From Mycolicibacter kumamotonensis (GTDB lineage Bacteria > Actinomycetota > Actinomycetes > Mycobacteriales > Mycobacteriaceae), in assembly GCF_002086285.1 (NCBI RefSeq), contig NZ_MVHU01000010.1, forward strand, positions 1-64,000: a stretch of DNA of 64,000 nucleotides, read 5' to 3'. The translations under genes were made by a program, and so were the position numbers. Each line of letters begins with the position of its first letter. Position 1 is the first letter of the stretch. Below are positions 15,062-23,489 of this stretch, piece after piece. The notes beneath the pieces were generated by a model. That model made no database searches. It had not been told where the DNA came from and was given only the letters and a program-made list of their open reading frames with translations.

Positions 15062-16200
15062 GCGACTTGTCCACCGAGAGCGAGCTGTTCGTCGCCACGG
15101 CGCGTGCGTTTCTCGACAAGACGGCGACGCTGAGCGGGCAGCGTGAGCTACATGCCCAGGGCCGGTCCTATGACCCGGGATGGTGGCAACAGGCAGCGGA
15201 GCTCGGCTGGGCCGGCTTGCTGGTGCCCGAGGAACTCGGCGGGGGCAACGTCTCCGACAGTGGTCTGCACGACCTCACGGCGATCGCCGAAGCGCTCGGC
15301 CGCACGGTCGCGCCGGGGCCGCTGTACCCGGTGAGCACCGTGCTGGCCGGCCTGGTCGACGCCGACAACCGCGCTGATCACGCCGCGACCATCGCGGCGC
15401 TGGTCACCGGTGAGCAGGTGGCGACCTGGGCCGCGGACGAACCGGGCCGGGCCTTCCGGCCGCACCAGCCCAGCGTCACCGCCACCGCCACCGGTACCGG
15501 CTACCGGCTCAACGGCGTCAAGGACCGAGTCGAGGCCGGTGCGCAGGCAGACGTGATCCTCGCCGGCGCCCGCACCGGCGACGGGGCCCTGCGGCAGTTC
15601 CTGATCCGCACCGACGCCCCGGGCGTGACGGTGCGTCCGCAGGCCTGCATCGACCTGGTGAAGCAGTACGCGCGCATCGAGCTCGACGATGTCGACGTCG
15701 ATGCGGCGGCGGTCGTGGGCAGCGCCGCACAGACTGCCCAGCTCATCGACCGCCAGACCCAGGTCGCGATTGCCCTGACCTGCGCCGAAACCGTGGGAAT
15801 CCTGGACGCCGTGCTGGCCATGACGCTCGAGTGGACCCGAAATCGGTACAGCTTCGGCCGTCCGCTGGCGTCCTACCAGGCGCTCAAACACCGGCTCGCC
15901 GACATGACCATGTGGCTGCATGCCGGTCGCGCCGTCACCGCCGGAGCCGTCGACAAGGTGGCCGCGCGCATCCCGGAAGCCGCGATGTGGGTCAGCGCCG
16001 CCAAATCCTATCTGTCCGAACACGCCGGACCACTGGTCCAGGAATGCGTCCAGCTGCATGGCGGTATCGGCGTCACCTGGGAGCATGACCTGCACGTCTA
16101 CCTGCGGCGGATCACCTTGTATGCCGGCCTGTTCGGCACGTCCGCCGAACATCATCAGGCCATCGTCCGGGCCGCGAGGACAACGGAGCCGGCCGCATGA
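15058..16200 (+). CDS. Acyl-CoA dehydrogenase (pair 1, first subunit)
   Basis: The 380-residue FadE-type flavoenzyme starts at the ATG overlapping the preceding stop. The C-terminal half is typical: ALTCAETVGILDAVLAMTLE, then RYSFGRPLASYQALKHRLAD and ECVQLHGGIGVTWEHDLHVY. It overlaps the next acyl-CoA dehydrogenase gene by ATGA. Adjacent unequal FadE genes in mycobacterial steroid catabolism form alpha2beta2 heterotetramers, so this one probably works with the 16197 product. It would oxidise a CoA thioester derived from the Rieske/TauD substrate. Confidence 0.88.
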   Translation: MSDLSTESELFVATARAFLDKTATLSGQRELHAQGRSYDPGWWQQAAELGWAGLLVPEELGGGNVSDSGLHDLTAIAEALGRTVAPGPLYPVSTVLAGLVDADNRADHAATIAALVTGEQVATWAADEPGRAFRPHQPSVTATATGTGYRLNGVKDRVEAGAQADVILAGARTGDGALRQFLIRTDAPGVTVRPQACIDLVKQYARIELDDVDVDAAAVVGSAAQTAQLIDRQTQVAIALTCAETVGILDAVLAMTLEWTRNRYSFGRPLASYQALKHRLADMTMWLHAGRAVTAGAVDKVAARIPEAAMWVSAAKSYLSEHAGPLVQECVQLHGGIGVTWEHDLHVYLRRITLYAGLFGTSAEHHQAIVRAARTTEPAA

Positions 16201-17441
16201 GCCAGACCATCGCCACCGAGTTCACCGTCGAGGAGTTCGCCGCCCGGGCGCGCGACTGGCTGGCCGCCAACATGCCTCGACTCGATCCGCAGCACCCGCC
16301 CCGCAACGGCCGCGACGACGAAGGCGCCTGGCAGCGTGCCCGTGAATTGCAGCGGCGCCTCTACGACGGCGGGTTCGCCGGGATCTGCTTCCCGCGCGAA
16401 TACGGCGGTCTCGGCTTGGACATCCGCTATCAGAAGGCCTTCGACGTCGAATCCGACGGCTACGAGATGCCTTTGATCCTCAACGTCCCGACCTTCACCA
16501 TCTGCTGCGCGACCCTGCTCGACACCGGAAGTGAGGAGCAGAAGCGCCGGCACATCCACGCCGCGCTGCGCGGTGAGGAGGTGCTGGTGCAGCTGCTCTC
16601 GGAGCCCAGCGGGGGATCCGACCTGGCGGGGCTGATCACCCGCGCCGATCGGGATGGGGACAGCTGGGTGATCAGCGGGGCCAAGACCTGGAGTACCAGT
16701 GCCTTCGCCGCCGACTACGGGCTGCTGCTGGCCCGCACCGACTCGACCGTGCCCAAGCACGACGGCCTGACGATGTTCTTGATGCCGATCGGCGCGCCCG
16801 GGGTCACGCTGCGGCGTATCGAACAGGTCGACGGCTCCAACGAGTTCTGCGAAGAGTTCTTCGACGGCCTGCGCCTCGGCGACGACGCGGTCGTCGGCGA
16901 GGTGAACAAGGGCTGGGACGTCGCCTCCCGGCTGTTGTTCCACGAGCGGCGCGCCGTCGGGCAGGGCTCGGAGTTCGCCAGCGGGCGCGGGCCCGAACGC
17001 ACCGAGATGGCCGCCGGCGACTTCCTCACTCTGGCGGTCGATGCCGGCACCGCCGAGGATCCGCTGACCCAGGACAAGATCGGCCGGGTGCTCGCCCGCC
17101 GGATGGTGCGGGACTGTCTGGTCGACCACGTCGGGCGCGCCATGCGCACGGGGGAGCTGCCGCCGGCCGCCGGCTCGCTGATCCGGTTGTTCCACTCCGA
17201 CGTGACCTTCCTGGAGGTCGACACCGCCGCCGAGGTCGCCGGGCCGCTCGGCGTCGTCGACGACGAGGCGCAGCTGCTCAGAGTCGGCAAACGGTATCTG
17301 TCCCGCCAGACGGTGGCACTGGGGGGCGGCAGCGACGAGATGGCCCGCAATGTCATCGCCGAGCGCGTTCTCGGTCTGCCCCGCGAATACGCTGCGGACC
17401 GGGGAGTCCCGTTCAACCAGGTCCGACACAACAGGGCCTGA
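16197..17441 (+). CDS. Acyl-CoA dehydrogenase (pair 1, second subunit)
   Basis: The 414-residue acyl-CoA dehydrogenase has the FAD-binding segment QLLSEPSGGSDLAGL and the C-terminal GGGSDEMARNVIAERVLGLP. The N-terminal helix domain (FAARARDWLAANMP) is complete. As the last gene of the Rieske-2 operon it abuts the purM promoter. With the preceding gene it probably forms a heterotetrameric dehydrogenase acting on bulky acyl-CoAs, by analogy with ChsE-type enzymes. The substrate is unknown. Confidence 0.9.
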   Translation: MSQTIATEFTVEEFAARARDWLAANMPRLDPQHPPRNGRDDEGAWQRARELQRRLYDGGFAGICFPREYGGLGLDIRYQKAFDVESDGYEMPLILNVPTFTICCATLLDTGSEEQKRRHIHAALRGEEVLVQLLSEPSGGSDLAGLITRADRDGDSWVISGAKTWSTSAFAADYGLLLARTDSTVPKHDGLTMFLMPIGAPGVTLRRIEQVDGSNEFCEEFFDGLRLGDDAVVGEVNKGWDVASRLLFHERRAVGQGSEFASGRGPERTEMAAGDFLTLAVDAGTAEDPLTQDKIGRVLARRMVRDCLVDHVGRAMRTGELPPAAGSLIRLFHSDVTFLEVDTAAEVAGPLGVVDDEAQLLRVGKRYLSRQTVALGGGSDEMARNVIAERVLGLPREYAADRGVPFNQVRHNRA

Positions 17442-17462
17442 CCGCGCCGGCCCGCAGCACGG

Positions 17463-17468
17463 TAGCCT
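17463..17468 (+). promoter_or_regulatory. Candidate -10 element for purM (near-leaderless)
   Basis: TAGCCT (TANNNT form) lies 8 bases upstream of the purM ATG at 17477, with no Shine-Dalgarno sequence between. This suits a leaderless or nearly leaderless transcript, common in mycobacteria, and would let purM be expressed independently of the catabolic block upstream. Confidence 0.45.
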
Positions 17469-17476
17469 TTACCGCG

Positions 17477-18577
17477 ATGACGGATCCCGTAGCACACTCG
17501 AGCGCCCCAGGCGTCACCTACGCTTCGGCAGGTGTGGACATCGACGCCGGCGACCGGGCCGTCGAACTGTTCAAGCCGCTGGCCGCCAGGGCCACCCGGC
17601 CGGAGGTGCGGGGCGGCCTCGGCGGATTCGCCGGGCTGTTCGCCCTGCGCAACGACTATCGCGAGCCGTTGCTGGCGTCCTCCACCGACGGGGTGGGCAC
17701 CAAGCTGGCGATCGCCCAGGCGATGGACAAGCACGACACCGTGGGCATCGACCTGGTCGCGATGGTGGTCGACGACCTGGTGGTGTGCGGTGCCGAGCCG
17801 CTGTTCCTGCAGGACTACATCGCCGTCGGCCGCACGGTGCCCGAACGGGTCAGCGCGATCGTCTCCGGCATTGCCGAAGGCTGCGTGCAGGCCGGCTGTG
17901 CACTGCTCGGCGGGGAGACCGCCGAGCACCCGGGCCTGATGGAACCGGACCACTACGACATCTCGGCGACCGGCGTCGGCGTGGTGGAAGCCGACGACCT
18001 GCTGGGGCCGGACCGTGTTCGCCCCGGCGACGTGCTGATCGCGATGGGGTCCTCGGGACTGCACTCCAACGGCTACTCGCTGGCCCGGGCGGTGCTGCTC
18101 GACATCGACCGGATGAACCTGGCCGGGCATGTCGAGGAGTTCGGCCGCACGCTGGGCGAGGAGCTGCTGGAGCCGACCCGCATCTACGCCAAGGACTGTC
18201 TGGCGTTGGCCGCCGAGACCCAGGTGCGGACCTTCTGCCACGTCACCGGCGGGGGCCTGGCCGGCAACCTGGCCCGGGTCATCCCGGACGGGCTGATCGC
18301 CGAGGTGGACCGCGGCACCTGGACTCCGGCACCCGTGTTCGCGATGATCGCGCAGCGTGGCCGGGTGAGTCGGGCCGAGATGGAGAAGACGTTCAACCTG
18401 GGTGTCGGTATGGTCGCGGTCGTGGCTCCGGAGGACACCGACCGGGCGCTGGCGATCTTGACCGCCCGCCACGTCGACTGCTGGCCGCTCGGCACGGTGG
18501 CCAAGGCCGGAAAGGACGCCAAGGGCGGCGCTGCAGGCTCGAGCGCCAAACTCGTCGGGCAGCATCCGAGGTTCTGA
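17477..18577 (+). CDS. purM: Phosphoribosylformylglycinamidine cyclo-ligase
   Basis: This enzyme forms aminoimidazole ribonucleotide from FGAM with ATP, the fifth step of purine synthesis. The 366-residue protein shows the N-terminal VTYASAGVDIDAGD, STDGVGTKLAIA, DLVAMVVDDLVVCGAEPLFL, the Gly-rich GCALLGGETAEHPG and the C-terminal FNLGVGMVAVV, as expected for PurM. It is the backbone partner of purF at 1893-3410, displaced by the inserted catabolic genes. The 58-base repeats start 6 bases after its stop. Confidence 0.97.
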   Translation: MTDPVAHSSAPGVTYASAGVDIDAGDRAVELFKPLAARATRPEVRGGLGGFAGLFALRNDYREPLLASSTDGVGTKLAIAQAMDKHDTVGIDLVAMVVDDLVVCGAEPLFLQDYIAVGRTVPERVSAIVSGIAEGCVQAGCALLGGETAEHPGLMEPDHYDISATGVGVVEADDLLGPDRVRPGDVLIAMGSSGLHSNGYSLARAVLLDIDRMNLAGHVEEFGRTLGEELLEPTRIYAKDCLALAAETQVRTFCHVTGGGLAGNLARVIPDGLIAEVDRGTWTPAPVFAMIAQRGRVSRAEMEKTFNLGVGMVAVVAPEDTDRALAILTARHVDCWPLGTVAKAGKDAKGGAAGSSAKLVGQHPRF

Positions 18578-18582
18578 GCCCG

Positions 18583-18729
18583 AGGCGAAGCTGGGACCGC
18601 TGAATCAAGCCCGGCGGTTCAGCGAGGCTCGACGGAGGAGAGGCGAAGCTGGGACCGCCGAATCAAGCCCGGCGGTTCAGCGAGGCTCGACGGAGGAGAG
18701 GCGAAGCTGGGACCGCCGAATCAAGCCCC
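18583..18729. repeat. 58-base tandem repeat, about 2.5 copies, each with a stem-loop
   Basis: Units at 18583-18640 and 18641-18698 and a partial unit from 18699 to about 18729 begin AGGCGAAGCTGGGACCGC. Units 1 and 2 differ at one visible base (GACCGCTG versus GACCGCCG). Inside unit 1, CGCTGAA and TTCAGCG can pair across a 15-base loop, so the array could act as a transcription terminator between convergent purM and the DUF3073 gene. It resembles mycobacterial interspersed repeat units in style. Copy number could vary between strains. Confidence 0.85.
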
Positions 18730-18746
18730 GCGTCAGGTCTCAGCGC

Positions 18747-18914
18747 TCAGCGGTGCCAATCGTCGTCACCGTTCCACGAGTCGTCACCGTCGGAGTCGTT
18801 GACTTCAGCACCAGCCAGCTCACGTTGGAGCTGAGTGAAATCGGTCGACGGTGAGCTGTATTTGAGCTCTCGAGCAACCTTGGTCTGCTTCGCCTTAGCC
18901 CGGCCGCGGCCCAT
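18747..18914 (-). CDS. DUF3073 small protein, homologue of Rv0810c
   Basis: The 55-residue basic-then-acidic protein begins MGRGRAKAKQTKVARELKYS and ends in an Asp-rich tail (DGDDSWNGDDDWHR). This is the DUF3073 pattern, conserved in actinobacteria beside purM. The start is fixed at ATG 18914 by the family N-terminus. GGGGGTCCCCC just upstream could fold and hide the ribosome binding site. The function is unknown. The charged N-terminus could contact nucleic acid. Confidence 0.88.
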   Translation of the reverse strand: MGRGRAKAKQTKVARELKYSSPSTDFTQLQRELAGAEVNDSDGDDSWNGDDDWHR

Positions 18915-19062
18915 GGGGGGACCCCCTCGCGCAATAACGGAGCGGCCCCACGAGCAGGCGGCTCCGATCTGAGTGTGTGTATTGTCCTGCCGACAGCTTA
19001 CCGTGCCGCCCGCGCGGCTGCCGAGCTGGGCTACGCCGGTGTGACCGTGATCAAACCCGCGA

Positions 19063-20142
19063 TCACGCCCGGCCTCGCAGCCGGTCGACGGCGAGCCGCC
19101 CCGCCCCCCGCACATCCGGCGGCGGCATCGATTCGGCGTCGATCACGGCGCTGACCTCCGCGCCCGGGCCGGTCGACAGCGGCGTGTCGGCCGGCAGCCC
19201 CCGCTTGAGCAGTGCCAGGGCGATCGGGCCCAGCTCGAAGTGGTCGACCACGGTGCCCAGCCGGCCCACCGGACGCCCGCCGGAGGTGATCGGATCGCCG
19301 GTCGAGGGCCGGTCCACCGAACCGTCCAGGTGCAGCAACACCAGCATCCGGGGCGGCTTGCCCAGGTTGTGCACCCGGGCCACGGTCTCCTGCCCGCTGT
19401 AACACCCCTTGTCCAGGTGCACCGCACCCACGCCCGGCCCGCCGATCCAGTTCATCTCGTGGGGGATGCTGCGTTCGTCGGTGTCCAGGCCCAGCCGCGG
19501 CCGTCGTGCCGCCACCCGCTCGGCCTCGTAGGTCCACACTCCGGCCGGCTTCACCCCGGCCCGGGCCAGCCGGCGCTGCCAGTCGCCCTTCTCGGCGCGC
19601 GGCACCAGCAGCTCCAGCGCGTGCTCGCCGGGTCCCCGGCGCACGAACGCGCCCGAGTCGCCGACGGCCACCGCGTCGGTGCCGGGCAGCGCGGCCAGAC
19701 CCAGCGCCTCGCATACCGCCGGATCGGCGAGGCCGGGACCCAGCAGTGAGAGCACCGCGAGATCGGCCGGCTGGATCGTCACTTCGGCCCAGAACACCAT
19801 CTTGCGCAGGTGCCCGGCCAGCGGTTCGCCCCGCCACGGCTCGGTGTCGAGATAGGTGGTGTCGCGTAGTTCGGTCTGAACCCAGTGATCGGTGATGTGG
19901 CCCTGGGCGTCCAGGATCAGATTCTCGGTGCTGGCGCCGGCAGGCAGCTCGGCCACGTGCTGGGTGCACAGCGAGTGCAGCCACGTCTTACGCTCGGCAC
20001 CGCCCACGGCGAGCACCGCCCGATGGGATCGGTCTACCAGCACGGCGTCGGTTTGCGCGCTTCGCTGTTCACCGAACGGATCGCCGTAGTGCCAGACGGC
20101 GCCGGCGTCGGGGCCCGGATCGGGGGCGGGTACAGCGGACAC
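19063..20142 (-). CDS. ygfZ: YgfZ/GcvT-type folate-binding protein
   Basis: The 359-residue homologue of Rv0811c has the diagnostic YgfZ motif KGCYSGQETVARV. YgfZ proteins bind folate and support iron-sulfur cluster assembly or repair. The GTG start at 20142 has TAGAGT six bases upstream, consistent with a leaderless transcript. It is divergent from the pabC-like gene with only 35 bases between. Many iron-sulfur oxygenases nearby could need it, but it belongs to the conserved backbone, so no special link should be inferred. Confidence 0.92.
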   Translation of the reverse strand: MSAVPAPDPGPDAGAVWHYGDPFGEQRSAQTDAVLVDRSHRAVLAVGGAERKTWLHSLCTQHVAELPAGASTENLILDAQGHITDHWVQTELRDTTYLDTEPWRGEPLAGHLRKMVFWAEVTIQPADLAVLSLLGPGLADPAVCEALGLAALPGTDAVAVGDSGAFVRRGPGEHALELLVPRAEKGDWQRRLARAGVKPAGVWTYEAERVAARRPRLGLDTDERSIPHEMNWIGGPGVGAVHLDKGCYSGQETVARVHNLGKPPRMLVLLHLDGSVDRPSTGDPITSGGRPVGRLGTVVDHFELGPIALALLKRGLPADTPLSTGPGAEVSAVIDAESMPPPDVRGAGRLAVDRLRGRA

Positions 20143-20148
20143 ATGTCG

Positions 20149-20169
20149 ACTCTACGGAGCCGCTACGCT
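20149..20169. promoter_or_regulatory. Compact bidirectional leaderless promoter pair
   Basis: On the minus strand TAGAGT (20154 to 20149) lies six bases before the GTG of ygfZ. On the plus strand TACGCT (20164-20169) lies eight bases before the ATG of the pabC-like gene. Both fit TANNNT -10 elements for leaderless or near-leaderless mRNAs. No ribosome binding site is present for either gene. Confidence 0.5.
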
Positions 20170-20177
20170 CAGGGTCC

Positions 20178-21026
20178 ATGTCCGCCGATCACCCCGTGAC
20201 GATCGTCACCCTGGGCGGTGGGCCGGTCGGCGATGCCCCGTTGCTGCACGCCGATGACCTGGCGGTGTTGCGCGGCGACGGCGTCTTCGAAACCTTGCTG
20301 GTGCGCGGCGGTGCGGCGTGTCTGCTCGACGCCCACCTGCTGAGGCTGGCCCGCTCGGCCGAGCTGATGGATCTGCCGGCCCCCGATCCAGAGGCGTGGC
20401 GACGCGCCGTGGATACCGCGGTGCGCCTGTGGCCGGGGGCCGGTGAAGGCGCGCTGCGGATGATCTACAGCCGTGGCCGGGAAAGCGGTTCCGGGCCCAC
20501 GGCCTACGTGATGATCACCCCGCTGCCGGCTCGCATCGCCGAGGCCCGCCGCAAGGGCGTGGCGGCGGTGAGCCTGAATCGCGGTGTGCCGGCGCAGGGC
20601 CCGGCGATGCCGTGGCTGTTGGCCGGCGCCAAGACCCTGTCGTATGCGGTCAACATGGCGGCCCTTCGCCACGCCGCCAAGCAGGGCGCCGACGACGTGA
20701 TCTTCATCAGCTCCGACGGCTATGTCCTGGAAGGTCCGCGCTCCACCGTGGTCCTGGTGGAACCGGGGCGCATGGTCACCCCGCCGTCCTCGCAGCCGAT
20801 CCTGCGCGGTACCACCGCCGAGGCGCTGTTCGAGGTGGCTCGCGGCGCCGGCTACCGGTGCGAGTACGCGCCGCTACGGGACACCGACCTTGTTGCCGCG
20901 CACGATATCTGGTTGGTCTCCAGTATCACCCTGGCCGCTCGGGTGCACACCCTGGACCGCCGGGCGCTGACCCCGCGGGTGCCTGACGGCGAGGTCACCG
21001 CCCTGGTGGACGCGGCCATCGGTTGA
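20178..21026 (+). CDS. pabC: Aminodeoxychorismate lyase / class IV aminotransferase
   Basis: The 282-residue fold-type IV PLP enzyme has the lysine region LLAGAKTLSYAVNMAALRHA and the cofactor segment DDVIFISSDGYVLEGPRSTV. It is syntenic with Rv0812, assigned to 4-amino-4-deoxychorismate lyase in folate synthesis. It also resembles branched-chain or D-amino acid aminotransferases of the same fold, which sequence alone cannot fully exclude. It is probably expressed from the leaderless promoter shared with ygfZ. Confidence 0.88.
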   Translation: MSADHPVTIVTLGGGPVGDAPLLHADDLAVLRGDGVFETLLVRGGAACLLDAHLLRLARSAELMDLPAPDPEAWRRAVDTAVRLWPGAGEGALRMIYSRGRESGSGPTAYVMITPLPARIAEARRKGVAAVSLNRGVPAQGPAMPWLLAGAKTLSYAVNMAALRHAAKQGADDVIFISSDGYVLEGPRSTVVLVEPGRMVTPPSSQPILRGTTAEALFEVARGAGYRCEYAPLRDTDLVAAHDIWLVSSITLAARVHTLDRRALTPRVPDGEVTALVDAAIG

Positions 21027-21036
21027 CGAGACCGGA

Positions 21037-21732
21037 TCAGCCGACGAAGCGAGCCAACCGGGCCGAAAGGTGCGGCACCAGTTCACCGTCGGCGTCCACT
21101 CGCTCCTCCACGTAGGCCAGATCGCCGCCCTCGACGATCCCGTAGAGCCGCTTGGCGCCGCCGATCAGCGCCCCGGATTTGCTGCGCGCCAACGCATCAG
21201 TGACCAGCTCCCAGGACGCCGGACCGTGTGGGCGGCCGTAGAACAGCTCCACATAGCCACCTGAGTGCGCCAGCAGCAACTCGATGGCCTGCGATTCGTC
21301 CGGGGGTTGTCCGGGTTCACCAGGCTCAGAGATGAAGCGCCAGAAACCGGTTTCTCGCAGGGCGGGACTGCTGGATTCGGTCTGCTCGAGCGGCCAAGAG
21401 CGGGCTTCCCAGATCAGGTAGTCGCCGCCGTCGTGGGAGACCACGATCTGCTGGCCGAACCGGTAGTCGCCGTGTGCGCGATGGCCCACGCCTTCACCGC
21501 GCCACACCCCGACCAGAGGCAGCAGCGCCAACAGGGCGTCATGCAGATTCGGCCCCTCGCGCAGGTTGGCCGTGTCACGTACCGGCAGGTCCGCAGAGAC
21601 CGGGAACACCGGGATGTTGCGCGCCGCCGTCTGCCTGGCGCGTTCCGCAGCGGCGGCTACCGCACGGTCGCCGGAGCCCGGGATGACCGGACGGACGTCG
21701 CCGTCCTGCTCGCCACCGTCGGAAGCACTCAC
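21037..21732 (-). CDS. Nitrobindin-like heme/fatty-acid-binding beta-barrel protein
   Basis: The 231-residue homologue of Rv0813c has a disordered N-terminal 70 residues before the barrel, which opens with the GxWxGxG motif ([10 protein letters not shown]) and has [20 protein letters not shown] within it. Family members bind heme or lipids. The His ligand is expected near the C-terminus ([12 protein letters not shown]). The GTG start at 21732 overlaps the stop of a 32-codon frame upstream, so it is probably translated by coupling. Confidence 0.88.
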   Translation of the reverse strand: MSASDGGEQDGDVRPVIPGSGDRAVAAAAERARQTAARNIPVFPVSADLPVRDTANLREGPNLHDALLALLPLVGVWRGEGVGHRAHGDYRFGQQIVVSHDGGDYLIWEARSWPLEQTESSSPALRETGFWRFISEPGEPGQPPDESQAIELLLAHSGGYVELFYGRPHGPASWELVTDALARSKSGALIGGAKRLYGIVEGGDLAYVEERVDADGELVPHLSARLARFVG

Positions 21733-21827
21733 ATCTCGTCGGTTATCAGCCGATACAGCGTGTACAGCGCGAACCAGGTGATCAGGCCCGTAGCCGCCAC
21801 CAGCATCAACTCGAAGAACAGCACCAC
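21729..21827 (-). CDS. Predicted 32-residue single-pass membrane microprotein
   Basis: The frame from GTG 21827 encodes [20 protein letters not shown] followed by [12 protein letters not shown]. One hydrophobic helix runs from about residue 2 to 25 and ends with charged residues. The stop TGA overlaps the GTG of the nitrobindin gene. No Shine-Dalgarno sequence is clear before the first GTG, so a leaderless or different start is possible. I know of no named family. The composition and tight coupling argue that it is translated, perhaps to place the nitrobindin message or protein at the membrane. Confidence 0.6.
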   Translation of the reverse strand: MVLFFELMLVAATGLITWFALYTLYRLITDEM

Positions 21828-21849
21828 GGGGTCAGTCTATCGCGAGCTG

Positions 21850-22152
21850 TCAGGCGACTTTGATGTCGACCTCGTGGATGCCCGCCCCCGACGGGCTCAC
21901 CGCGGCGTCACCGTTGCCGGCCGAGGACAGCGCACGCACCGTCCACGAGCCCGGCGCGGCGAAGAACCGGAAGTCACCGGTGGCCGACGCGACGACCTCC
22001 GCGGTGAACTCGTCGGAGGAGTCCAGCAGCCGCACGAACGCGCCGCCGACGGTCTGGCCGGAGCTGTCCACCACGCGACCGGTGATCACCGTCTCCTTCT
22101 CCAGGTCGACGTTGGCCGGCAAGGCGAGTCCTTGTTTCGGTCCAGAGCACAT
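21850..22152 (-). CDS. sseC: DUF1416 protein (SseC)
   Basis: The 100-residue protein begins MCSGPKQGLALPANVDLEKE and continues as an immunoglobulin-like or carboxypeptidase-regulatory-like beta fold (TGRVVDSSGQTVGGAFVRLL). It is the partner gene of the cysA-type sulfurtransferase in mycobacteria (Rv0814c sseC2 next to Rv0815c cysA2). ATG 22152 lies one base past the cysA stop. It probably supports thiosulfate or sulfur-carrier metabolism, but its exact role is unknown. Confidence 0.92.
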   Translation of the reverse strand: MCSGPKQGLALPANVDLEKETVITGRVVDSSGQTVGGAFVRLLDSSDEFTAEVVASATGDFRFFAAPGSWTVRALSSAGNGDAAVSPSGAGIHEVDIKVA

Positions 22153-22153
22153 A

Positions 22154-22987
22154 TCAGCTTCCCAATTCGATCGGGGCACCCACCAGGGAGCCGTATTCCA
22201 TCCAACTGCCGTCGTAGTTCTTGACGTTGCGGTGTCCCAGCAGCTCGCGCAACACGAACCAGGTGTGCGAGGAACGCTCACCGATTCGGCAGTACGCGAT
22301 GGTCTCCTTCTCGCCGTCCAGGCCGGCGTCGGCGTACAGCTTGGCCAGTTCCTCGTCGGACTTGAAGGTGCCGTCTTCGTTGGCGGCGCGGCTCCACGGG
22401 ACGTTGATCGCGCTGGGGATGTGGCCGCGCTGTTGGCTCTGCTCCTGGGGCAGGTGGGCCGGCGCCAGGATCTTGCCGGAGAACTCCTCGGGGGAGCGCA
22501 CGTCGATGAGGTTCTTGGTGTTGATCGCGGCGATCACCTCGTCGCGCCGTGCCCGGAGCGACTCGTCCAGCGGCTTGGCCGTGTAGGAGGTCGCCGGCCG
22601 GGTGACCTTCTCGCTGGACAGCGGGCGCCCGTCGAGTTCCCACTTCTTGCGGCCCCCGTCGAGCAGCTTGACGTTGTCGTGACCGTAGAGCTTGAAGTAC
22701 CAGTAGGCGAACGCGGCGAACCAGTTGTTGTTGCCGCCGTAGAGGATCACCGTGTCGTCGTTGGCGATACCGCGCTCGGAGAGCAGCTTGGAGAAGGTGG
22801 CGGCGTCGATGACGTCGCGCCGGACCGGGTCCTGCAGATCCTTGCGCCAGTCCAACCGGACCGCCCCCGGAATGTGGTTGGTGTCATAGACGCTGGTGTC
22901 TTCATCGACTTCGACGAACACCGTGTCGGGTGCGTCGAGAATGCTCTGGGCCCAGTCGGTGGAGACCAGGACGTCGGAGCGGGCCAT
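22154..22987 (-). CDS. cysA2: Thiosulfate sulfurtransferase (rhodanese), CysA type
   Basis: The 277-residue tandem rhodanese has an inactive N-terminal domain and a C-terminal catalytic domain with the active-site loop CRIGERS (AYCRIGERSSHTWF). It transfers sulfane sulfur from thiosulfate to acceptors such as cyanide or thiols. GGTAACCGAAAGGATCTCC, with AAAGGA, lies upstream of the ATG. It is in an operon with a DUF4395 gene upstream and sseC downstream, and is probably under control of the poly-cysteine leader at 23584-23673. Confidence 0.95.
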   Translation of the reverse strand: MARSDVLVSTDWAQSILDAPDTVFVEVDEDTSVYDTNHIPGAVRLDWRKDLQDPVRRDVIDAATFSKLLSERGIANDDTVILYGGNNNWFAAFAYWYFKLYGHDNVKLLDGGRKKWELDGRPLSSEKVTRPATSYTAKPLDESLRARRDEVIAAINTKNLIDVRSPEEFSGKILAPAHLPQEQSQQRGHIPSAINVPWSRAANEDGTFKSDEELAKLYADAGLDGEKETIAYCRIGERSSHTWFVLRELLGHRNVKNYDGSWMEYGSLVGAPIELGS

Positions 22988-23027
22988 GGCGGAGATCCTT
23001 TCGGTTACTTCGGGGGAAACGCTTTGG

Positions 23028-23489
23028 TCACACCGGTGTCGGGCGCAGGCGCGCGACGAGCGGGTAGAGCTGACAACCCAGGCAGATGCCGAAGGCCGCG
23101 TTGAGGAAGGCCGCCGTCAGCGCGAAGGCCGTAGCGGTCAGCCCCACCACCGGGGCGACGGTGAAACCGACGATTCCGATCACCGCGAACACCAGTCCGA
23201 CGAGCTGGGCGAAGCGCAGCGGTGCCACCGGCTCGCGCTCGGTAACCGGACCCAGCCGCGGGGCCACCAGTCGCGCGTAGAGCACACCGTAGGGGTGGCG
23301 GCGGGGGCCCCAGACGGCGCCGAGGGCGAACACGACGGCCTGGGCGCCCAACAGGACGGCGGCGGCGGCCGGGCTGACCTCGACGGTCAGCAGCACGGCC
23401 ACCAGCACCGCGGTGGTGACCCACGCGGTGAACCGGGGACCGCGGACGTCTACCTGCGCGGTATGGGCATCGGGTTCGGTGCTCGGCAT
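23028..23489 (-). CDS. DUF4395 integral membrane protein
   Basis: The 153-residue protein has four hydrophobic segments (near residues 19-60 and 95-140) and the motif GICLGCQLYP near the C-terminus, a CxxC in a membrane loop. DUF4395 proteins commonly sit next to thioredoxin and rhodanese genes, as here, and may take part in thiol or sulfur transport. I chose ATG 23489, which has CAGGGAGC upstream. It is the first full-length gene after the poly-cysteine leader peptide. Confidence 0.88.
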   Translation of the reverse strand: MPSTEPDAHTAQVDVRGPRFTAWVTTAVLVAVLLTVEVSPAAAAVLLGAQAVVFALGAVWGPRRHPYGVLYARLVAPRLGPVTEREPVAPLRFAQLVGLVFAVIGIVGFTVAPVVGLTATAFALTAAFLNAAFGICLGCQLYPLVARLRPTPV

